DNA of 14,660 bases, from the NCBI GenBank assembly GCA_019456245.1, contig VRUF01000008.1, forward strand, positions 16,773 through 31,432. Reading direction: 5' to 3'. The stretch is from Planctomycetota bacterium (lineage in GTDB: Bacteria; Planctomycetota; Phycisphaerae; Sedimentisphaerales; Anaerohalosphaeraceae). The position numbers were made by a program, and so were the translations under genes. The notes below the pieces were generated by a model, which had not been told where the DNA came from, did not search any database, and worked only from the letters and a program-made list of their open reading frames with translations. This document shows positions 8,562 to 14,660 of the stretch, piece after piece. Each line of letters starts with the position of its first letter. Within the stretch, counting starts at the first letter, position 1.

Positions 8562-11333
8562 TCATGTCCCGGTTACTTTAAAGCTATATAAGCCGCTTCC
8601 TGTGTCAAATATCACATAGTCATCATTTTCATAACCTGTTGTTATACCTGCTGCATTATCGATATAAGCGCCTTTTTCCCAGATGATTTTTCCACCTTCT
8701 TTGACGGTAACGTTCTGCATGCCGATTTTCGGAACATGGATTTTGGCGGTGCTGTTGACAGGGATGGAGACGTGGAGGCTGATTGAGTTGTTCTTACGTT
8801 GCCAGTGAGAGCTGATGGCACCGCCGACGGTCTTGAACGAGGCTTTAGCGTAGGTCAAATCACCGACAACACATGGTTTGATAATGATTTTCTTAAAACC
8901 CGCAGCGCCGATACCGATTCCAGCCAGGTCCTTGTAAAAGAACTTCTCCGAGCTGCCGAACATTTTCATGTTAAGACTGTGCTTATCGTCTTCAAAAGTC
9001 TCCCAAACGGTAGTAGCCCCTTTAGAGATCGAATAGCCCCAACTCGGAAAAGTGGTCTTGGTAGCAATTTCATACATAACATCCGCTCTTCCATATTTCC
9101 CCAGGACCTGTTCCAAAGCATTGGTGCCTATGATTCCTGTCGAAAGATGCCCTTCGTTTTTTATCATGATATCATCAACAAGATTATTCAGTACGGCTTC
9201 TTCTTTTCCCTCCGGAACCAGCCCGAGATGAAGCGCCAGAGCGTTTGCAGTTTGACTGCCGCTCCCATATTGATTTGTCTTCTCGTCGAAAAATTTCTCA
9301 TTGAAAGCCATTTTGATATCCTGGGCTTGGTCGCGATAGCCACTGGCCTCATCGCTCTTGCCAAGGATCTTTGCCGCTTGGGCCATGATCCAGCACTCGT
9401 AATAATGATACGCCGTTGACGTGAGAGAAGGCGGCGTTCGCTTCGGGCGTTTATTGCTTATGCCCATCGCTCGGTCCGGCTCCATATGGTCTCCCAAACC
9501 ACCGGATATGATATGTTTGTTCGCTCTGCTATTCTGAAGCTCGAGCAGCCCCTTCATACCGTCATAATGTTCAGCTAAAACACGCTCGTCACCATAATAC
9601 TGGTACAGATACCAGGCAATAAGAGGATAAGTGCTTTTCCAGCAGGGCTGCACTCTATATTTCCTTCGCGGGTGCGGTGGACTGATAAGAGGTATATCGC
9701 CGTCCGGCCTCTGCGCGTCCTTTATGTCATCAAGCCACTTCGCCCAGAACGCGGCCGTATCGAAATTATAAATGTAATCTTCTGCCACAAAACCTGTGTC
9801 ACCAAGCCATCCGGTCCGTTCGGGACGTTCGGCGGCATCCTGTGGTATACCCTGAAGACTCGACATGAATGTCCAGTACGCATTGCGATGAATCTGGTTC
9901 AGCAAAGGATTCGAACACTCAAAGCTGCCGCTGGTCTCCACTGAGTTATATACGAAGCGTCCTTCAAGGTTTGCAAGGGCCGGCTTGCCCGAAAAACCTG
10001 TCATCTCAACATAGCGAAATCCATGAAGCGTAAATCTTGGCTCCCAAACTTCCACGCCTTCACCTTTAAGAATGTAAGTATCAGTCTGAGGAGTGTTCCG
10101 CTGATTTCTTATATTCAATAGGCCGTTGTCATATAACGTCCCGGCGTGTCTAAGTGTTACCTTGGTACCCCTTGGCGCACTTACTTGAAGTCTCGTCCAG
10201 CCGGAAAAGTGTTGTCCGAAATCATAGATGTAAACACCATCAGCAGGTTGCGTAATTTTCACCGGCTTAATGGTTTTCATTACTTTAACAGCCGGCATCA
10301 TCTGCGAGACCAGAACACCGCTTGGAGGCTCTGCAAGAACAGCCTTATCCCAACCGGAATCGTCATAGTTGGCAATCTTCCAACCGGTTTTTTCTAATCG
10401 AGCATCGTAGTGCTCACCCAAACATATCTCGTTGGCTGTAACTGGACCGCTGCAAACCTTCCACGTATCATCTGAGACAACACTCATACTCGTACCATCA
10501 GTGAATTCTATGTTCATCTGCAGAATCAATATCGGGCTGTCCGCAAATTCCTGTCTGCCGGGTGTGTCATCATCAAAGCTGTACCAACCGTTTCCCAACA
10601 TACTTCCAACCGCATTTCGGCCTTTTTTTAGATAATCCGTCGCGTCAAAAGTTACATACAATACGCGAGAGCCAAGTTCAAACGATGTGTCATTATTATA
10701 AAAGGTGTTGGCCGGATCGAGTACATGGTCGCCAACCTTCTTGCCGTTGATATACAACTCATTCCACCCCACCCCGGAAATGCTTACTCTGGCACGCCTC
10801 ACCTTCTTGGCAATTTCAAACTCTTTGCGAAGCAGCGGAGAAGATACCTCCTTGCCGGCCCCGATCCACTTGCCCTGCCAGTCGCTCTTTTTCAGCAGGC
10901 CCATCTCGAAACGCTTGACGGGGCCGCGGGCGATTTGTTGCCCGTCTTTGTCCCAGCACAGTACGGTCCAGTAGCAGATTTCACCGCTGCTAAGTGCTTC
11001 GCCCTGGTAGCCGATATTGACGGATTTCTCGGAGAGCACCTTGGAGCTGGACCACTTGTCGGCGAGGTCGGCTTTGAGTTTGTCGGGTGAGGAGGCAACG
11101 AGGATATGGTAGGCCGATTGGCACTGGTTTCGCTGGTCGGCGTCGAGCAGCCAGGAGAATCGCGGCTGGGCGGTTTCGACAGCGAGAGGCATGTCGGCAT
11201 ATTCGCAGCGGAGATCATACACACGGAAATTGGAAGTGGTTAGCCTTTGACAGCCGGTAGCGATTAGCAGCAACAGCATCAGGGAGGTCATCATTTTCTT
11301 GCTTTTGTTGTATGCTTTTACTTTACTTGCCAT
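8562..11333 (-). CDS. GH78 alpha-L-rhamnosidase, lipoprotein
   Basis: Inverting alpha-L-rhamnosidase of family GH78, removing terminal alpha-L-rhamnose from oligo- or polysaccharides. It has 923 residues with a Sec lipoprotein signal (lipobox ATGC, C28). The domains in order are an Ig/FN3-like N-domain (about 36-145, opening VYDLRCEYADMPLAVETAQPR), a carbohydrate-binding beta-sandwich with WNELYINGKKVGDHVLDP, a second sandwich (YIYDFGQHFSGW, FTLHGFRYVEMTG), the (alpha/alpha)6 catalytic barrel (about 463-800), and a C-terminal beta-sandwich. The barrel has AAERPERTGWLGD in place of the common CPQRDERLGW; E505 is the expected general acid. GATTVWETFED gives the general base E778. The start at 11333 follows AAGGAAAG. 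An upstream TTGACA element and a strong palindrome suggest regulated expression. Confidence 0.94.
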   Translation of the reverse strand: MASKVKAYNKSKKMMTSLMLLLLIATGCQRLTTSNFRVYDLRCEYADMPLAVETAQPRFSWLLDADQRNQCQSAYHILVASSPDKLKADLADKWSSSKVLSEKSVNIGYQGEALSSGEICYWTVLCWDKDGQQIARGPVKRFEMGLLKKSDWQGKWIGAGKEVSSPLLRKEFEIAKKVRRARVSISGVGWNELYINGKKVGDHVLDPANTFYNNDTSFELGSRVLYVTFDATDYLKKGRNAVGSMLGNGWYSFDDDTPGRQEFADSPILILQMNIEFTDGTSMSVVSDDTWKVCSGPVTANEICLGEHYDARLEKTGWKIANYDDSGWDKAVLAEPPSGVLVSQMMPAVKVMKTIKPVKITQPADGVYIYDFGQHFSGWTRLQVSAPRGTKVTLRHAGTLYDNGLLNIRNQRNTPQTDTYILKGEGVEVWEPRFTLHGFRYVEMTGFSGKPALANLEGRFVYNSVETSGSFECSNPLLNQIHRNAYWTFMSSLQGIPQDAAERPERTGWLGDTGFVAEDYIYNFDTAAFWAKWLDDIKDAQRPDGDIPLISPPHPRRKYRVQPCWKSTYPLIAWYLYQYYGDERVLAEHYDGMKGLLELQNSRANKHIISGGLGDHMEPDRAMGISNKRPKRTPPSLTSTAYHYYECWIMAQAAKILGKSDEASGYRDQAQDIKMAFNEKFFDEKTNQYGSGSQTANALALHLGLVPEGKEEAVLNNLVDDIMIKNEGHLSTGIIGTNALEQVLGKYGRADVMYEIATKTTFPSWGYSISKGATTVWETFEDDKHSLNMKMFGSSEKFFYKDLAGIGIGAAGFKKIIIKPCVVGDLTYAKASFKTVGGAISSHWQRKNNSISLHVSIPVNSTAKIHVPKIGMQNVTVKEGGKIIWEKGAYIDNAAGITTGYENDDYVIFDTGSGLYSFKVTGT

Positions 11334-11392
11334 TTTCTTTCCTTCTGTGTTAAAGTGATAAGGGGTAGCTACCGGGTATTTCTCTCTATACG

Positions 11393-11417
11393 ACGACTAT
11401 AGTTTGACTATAGTCGT
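11393..11417. promoter_or_regulatory. Perfect 10-bp inverted repeat upstream of the rhamnosidase gene, candidate operator
   Basis: Arms ACGACTATAG (11393-11402) and CTATAGTCGT (11408-11417) are exact reverse complements separated by TTTGA. The repeat begins 7 bases downstream of the TTGACA element of this gene and covers the place where its -10 box would be. Its size and symmetry suit a dimeric repressor site. No regulator gene is in the window. Confidence 0.5.
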
Positions 11418-11423
11418 TTGAAC

Positions 11424-11429
11424 TGTCAA
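11424..11429 (-). promoter_or_regulatory. TTGACA -35-like box upstream of the rhamnosidase gene
   Basis: TTGACAGTTCAA on the minus strand (11429-11418) is identical over 12 bases to the element before the sulfatase gene and is preceded by an A-rich stretch. At a 17-base spacing the -10 would be CAAACT, a poor match. Two TATAGT boxes exist, but at 11 and 22 bases. The true promoter is therefore unclear. Confidence 0.4.
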
Positions 11430-11587
11430 GAATTTCTTTTTACATATATCAAAGTCAACCTCTGTTATCCCCGCTAAAAAACCATCATATATACCACTTC
11501 ACATATCGGCTCGAATTAACTGGAATTCGTATTATAGGAGTTTGCCCTCACTTACTGATGGAGGTGCTAAGCAGATGGAAGGGGAGT

Positions 11588-14096
11588 TTAGTCGTAAAAT
11601 TGAACTTCCGAAAGCCCGTAGAATGAGTTGCCATCGCCATGATTGCTATCAATATCGAACTTGATGTATCGCGCGCTAAACTCTGTGAACGTATCGAATT
11701 CTTCGCCAGCATACCCATCCGACCCTGTTGCCTCGGCAAAGTTGGTAATCCCGGCCACTGTTGAACCCAGCGCGGCCGTGATCCCGTACTCAACCGAAAC
11801 ACCGTTGATGCCGCGCGCAGAGAAACCAGCCTGGTTGTAGTTCCAAACGTAGATGCGACTAATGTTATGCACCGCCCCCAGATCGAAGGTCACGGAAGGA
11901 TCGGTATCTTCACCTCCGTATCCGATGCCGGTAGACACCCACATATTACTAAAAACAGAGTCATGCTCCCCATCAGAGAGCCCACTGCCGTTGAGGATGC
12001 CGGCGCCCAGAGTCGCTACGGAATACGCACTCGACGTAGTGACGCCGGCCGGGTCGATCACCAAGAGCTCCGAGGTATATCGATTCATCCAGTTTTGTCC
12101 AATCATCGTGAAATCGAGCAGATTGACGGTCCCGTCGACAACCGGAAGCGGGGCAATATCGCTGGACGGCTCGGCTGTCAGCCAGTCCCCCGAAAGTTGA
12201 ATTACATCATCAATATCCACACGACAGTCACGATTGACATCGCCGGCGGCGATACTGCCTGTCGGTCTCGAAAATACCTCGTTGGAGTAACCGGATTCAC
12301 ACTCGTAGGTGTTGACTACAGTAACTACATAGAAATAAGCCACACAGCTCACTGCCGTGTTATCGACATAGTCGCTGTCCGCAACATCGCTCTTGATCTG
12401 AGAATACCCGCTTCCGGATGTCGTGCTGCGATAGACGTTGTAGCCGTCCAGATCGCCTTCGGCGCTGTCATCCCAGTCGAGCGAAACCGTCGCATCGCCG
12501 CCCGTTGCCGATAAACCCGTCGGTGCATCAAGTCCGCAATCAAGCATAACCTCCGCCAGCTCTGTAGATGTTAGTGACCCGACGTAGATGCGGACGTCAT
12601 CGACCGAGCCGGTAAAATATTTACCCGGCTGATTATCGTCGCGCAGCCATAAGGCTCCGATATAGGCGTTATGCTGAGAGGTGCCGGAAAGGTTGTATCC
12701 GGGATAAGGCAGCGGTTCACTTCCAACCTCGACGCTATCGATGAATACACGCAAGGTATCTCCATCTCTCACACCTGCGACATGATGCCACAGGCCATCC
12801 TGGAGTCCGGACCCGCCGGATACGCTCGTCTTAATTCCGCCGCCATCGTCCCCACCTTTGCCAATGACACTGCCGCCAACGGGGTTCTTTACCCAGGCGC
12901 ATAAAGTAAAATCGCTTGTCCCGACGTCAAGATCGGACGGATTGCCAAGGTCAACATAATCGTCACCATCGAGCGTAAGTGCACTGCCGAACTTTCCCTC
13001 CGCCCATTGTGGGTCACCCCCGAAGGTGCCATCGTTGCCATTGCTAGTTTTGTCAGCGGTGGTAGTGCCTCCATCCTCATCCAGCTTCCAGTGGCCGGCA
13101 ATTCCGTCCGGCAGAGGCGGCGGCACTGTGTCGTCCCAGTTTAGACATAGGTCTTTTATTACTTGCCCGCGGGTACTTAAATCTTCTGTAGACCAGCCTC
13201 CGGTAGTCATCCCAATGTTGGCGTCTAAAAAAGACCACGGCTCACTTTTGTCGTTTACCGCCCAGGCGGTGTGGCTGACTTGGTTCGCTGCCAACCAGGT
13301 CGTCCATGCTGTAGTCTCCTCGTGCTCCAGATATCCCTTGGGGCCCCCATTCAGTAACCATCAGGGCAATACCGTTACTCATTGCAGACGAAGCCCTGCT
13401 ACGTAACCACGACGTATGCCCCATATCCGGGTAGAAATGAATCGTGTATGCAATGTTAATGTAACCTGTTATAGGGTTTCCTGCCGGCAGATCTACTCTT
13501 TGAGACCATTCGGGAGAGCCTACTACAATCAAGTTGTCAGGATCAATCGCTCGTATGGCGCCAATGACCGCTTCGGCATAAGGCTTAATGTCGTTTTCCC
13601 AGGAACAACCAGACAATGGCTCATTGTAAATCTCATAAATCACATTGTCGTACCCGCCATAGGTCGTTGCCATCTCCTGGAAAAAACTAATGGCCTGCGA
13701 CTCGTAATCTTCAGCATGGTGAGAGTGCCAGTCGATGATAACGTAAATCCCTTTGGCAATAGAAGCATCAACAATCGTTTTCAGTCTATTCTTGTTATTG
13801 GTAGGGCTACCTATATACCCGCCACCGTCTTCAACTCCCATTGCAGCTCTTACGATCTCTACGTGCCAATCGTTTACCAGCCAGTTAAGACAAGCTGCGT
13901 TGTAGTATTGTTCGCCGCCCCAGCCGTCATTACTCCAAAAGAAGCTCACTCCTGCAAAACTAACCGGCACGTCGTCAGAATTCACAATTCTGTTTCCCAA
14001 TACCGATAATGCTCCCTCTGGTGGTGCGGTGGCATAAGAGGCAGTCGACATTAATGACACGAGAATCACGGCGGTGATTAGGCATGTCTTTTTCAT
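11588..14096 (-). CDS. GH5 (subfamily 2-like) endo-beta-glucanase with LamG, FN3, dockerin-like and F5/8C modules, interrupted by one frameshift
   Basis: Secreted multidomain enzyme, about 835 residues after frame repair. A Sec signal peptide (MKKTCLITAV... to SYA-TAP) precedes a GH5 barrel beginning GALSVLGNRIVNSDDVPV. The barrel includes VRAAMGVED, YVIIDWHSHHAED, the acid/base E159 in YEIYNEP and the nucleophile E249 in MVTEWG, typical of endo-beta-1,4-glucanases. One extra base in the GGGGGCCCC run (13340-13348) breaks the frame. The first frame runs to 13242 and the second covers 13294-11588. Removing one base restores GYLEHEETTAWTTWLAANQ and the last barrel strand (HTAWAVNDKSEPWSFL). Then come LamG (about 332-520), FN3 (about 524-612), a dockerin-like pair of calcium loops (about 618-672, DVNRDCRVDIDD and VVDGTVNLLD), and an F5/8C discoidin module (about 677-835). 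The start follows GGGAG. The modules suggest substrate anchoring; cellulose itself is not certain as substrate. Confidence 0.9.
13340..13348 (-). other. Frameshift site in the GH5 gene (GGGGGCCCC run)
   Basis: After MVTEWG the first frame continues as PQGISGARGD and ends in unrelated sequence. The +1 frame gives KGYLEHEETTAWTTWLAANQVSH, which matches how GH5_2 enzymes continue. A single surplus C or G in this 9-base run explains it. Confidence 0.8.
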
Positions 14097-14173
14097 TTCT
14101 CATCTCCCGTTTTCTTGATGTATCTTAGCGGACATTTCCCACTTAAACTTTTACAAAACATAACTTGCTTCTA

Positions 14174-14202
14174 ATTCTACCAAATTCATCTTAAATTGTC
14201 AA
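14174..14202 (-). promoter_or_regulatory. Sigma70-like promoter of the GH5 gene
   Basis: TTGACA (minus strand, 14202-14197) is followed after 17 bases by TAGAAT (14179-14174), a 5 of 6 match to the -10 consensus. A-rich sequence lies before the -35. The bases after the -35, ATTTAA, are a weaker version of the GTTCAA seen at two other genes. The predicted leader is about 70 bases. Confidence 0.6.
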
Positions 14203-14322
14203 GTTTTTCTTTTTCGATACGGTTTTTATTGAAAATTTATACAAAAGGCTGACGTTGTAGGTGAAAAGGGGATTCGGTCCCGATGACGCGGGATGGGGGA
14301 CATTAGAAAGAAGGGCGCCGTG

Positions 14323-14660
14323 TCAGTTTTCGGCTATTATTTCTATTCCGCTGAGAATGGGTGTTAGGTTATTCGTATCGGCAGGGTCAAGGGAGATTTT
14401 TAAGTCGTTTTTGATGAGGATTTCATTGAATTCCTTTACTACACAACGATTTGTTGTGCCGGCTTCGCGGGCAACGTCAAAGTCTTTCAACACCTGACGG
14501 CCCTGCAGGGAAACGTCGAAGATGCGTCGGCCGGGTTTTAGGTCTTTCGGCTCGGCAAAAAACAGCCGTACGGTGTACGGTTGAGGTTGGTCGAAGCTGC
14601 CCTTGATCTGGTCCCGGGGCCATGTTGGGATTTGGCCGATGTGCTTATCGAAGGCTTCCA
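14323..14660 (-). CDS. C-terminal fragment of a protein with a malectin-like domain (partial, 5' end outside window)
   Basis: Direct minus-strand translation gives 111 residues open to the right edge and ending in TGA at 14325-14323. The segment YTVRLFFAEPKDLKPGRR, then FDVSLQGRQVLKDFDVAREA, then a final LSGIEIIAEN, is the second half of a malectin-like carbohydrate-binding domain. Such domains are common at the C-terminus of planctomycete and other bacterial glycoside hydrolases (including GH2 enzymes) and PQQ-type proteins, so the parent is probably another secreted sugar-active protein. Its catalytic part is not visible. Codon phase and family-like sequence make it more credible than the overlapping + strand frame at 14261-14497. 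Confidence 0.75.
   Translation of the reverse strand, partial: EAFDKHIGQIPTWPRDQIKGSFDQPQPYTVRLFFAEPKDLKPGRRIFDVSLQGRQVLKDFDVAREAGTTNRCVVKEFNEILIKNDLKISLDPADTNNLTPILSGIEIIAEN

Larger units (their letters stand above)
11334..11587. other. Intergenic region between GH5 and rhamnosidase genes
   Basis: It holds the rhamnosidase upstream elements (palindrome 11393-11417, TTGACA box) and, closer to GH5, a small inverted repeat CGAATT/AATTCG (11512-11529, loop AACTGG) without a T-run, so not a convincing terminator. No small gene is supported here. Confidence 0.5.

Noticed and set aside
11512..11529. CGAATT/AATTCG hairpin after the GH5 gene as terminator
   Set aside because: The stem is 6 bp, AT-rich and lacks a following T-tract on the minus strand.
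11531..11536. TATAAT on the minus strand as a rhamnosidase promoter
   Set aside because: No acceptable -35 box lies 15-19 bases upstream; it may be chance in an AT-rich gap.
11867..12514. 215-codon + strand open frame opposite the GH5 accessory modules
   Set aside because: Antisense to LamG/FN3/dockerin-like coding sequence; composition reflects the coding strand.
14261..14497. 78-codon + strand open frame near the right edge
   Set aside because: The minus strand here encodes a family-like malectin domain C-terminus, which explains the sequence better.
1..14660. CRISPR arrays, tRNA or rRNA genes, transposases, attachment sites
   Set aside because: No regularly spaced repeats, no tRNA-like or rRNA-like sequence and no transposase or integrase motif were seen on either strand.

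Overview
The window looks like part of a polysaccharide-degradation gene cluster from a free-living Gram-negative bacterium. The best guess is Planctomycetota, class Phycisphaerae (Sedimentisphaerales-like). This is inferred from several traits seen together: a Tat-exported formylglycine sulfatase, several lipoprotein glycoside hydrolases, and a GH5 enzyme carrying LamG, FN3, a dockerin-like repeat of the type GDVNRDCRVDIDD...GDWL, and an F5/8C module. No SusC/SusD pair, transporter, regulator, rRNA or tRNA is visible, so the lineage call is moderate. Verrucomicrobiota or Kiritimatiellota remain possible.

Layout: the left edge holds the 3' end of a + strand gene (2-265). Next is a minus-strand sulfatase (370-1850), split by a 1-base frameshift. 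It is divergent from a + strand LacZ-type GH2 beta-galactosidase (2010-5198). The GH2 gene converges, with only 20 bases between the stop codons, on a minus-strand series. In transcription order from the right this series is: a GH5_2 endoglucanase-like multidomain enzyme (14096-11588, also frameshifted), a GH78 alpha-L-rhamnosidase (11333-8562), an alpha/beta hydrolase lipoprotein (8371-7523), and a right-handed beta-helix protein resembling GH141 (7429-5219). At the right edge is the 3' end of another minus-strand gene encoding a malectin-like domain (14660-14323), which I found by translating the minus strand directly.

How the genes may work together: all six complete enzymes have export signals. 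Four look like lipoproteins (sulfatase, GH2, GH78, alpha/beta hydrolase) and two have ordinary signal peptides (GH141-like, GH5). The activities (desulfation, beta-galactosidase, alpha-rhamnosidase, beta-helix glycosidase, esterase-like hydrolase, endo-beta-glucanase) suit stepwise removal of decorations from a complex polymer rich in rhamnose and galactose. A pectic rhamnogalacturonan or a sulfated algal polysaccharide would fit. The substrate is inferred, not shown.

Regulation: four minus-strand genes or units are preceded by the same element, TTGACA followed by (G/A/T)TTYA. In three cases a good -10 box lies exactly 17 bases downstream. In front of the rhamnosidase the -10 position is instead covered by a perfect 10-bp inverted repeat. 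The alpha/beta hydrolase leader can form a two-tier hairpin. The two frameshifts both fall in G/C homopolymer runs and may be sequence errors rather than real gene decay. I see no clearly novel defence, mobile or RNA system here. The most interesting points are the shared promoter element, the rhamnosidase palindrome and the enzyme combination.
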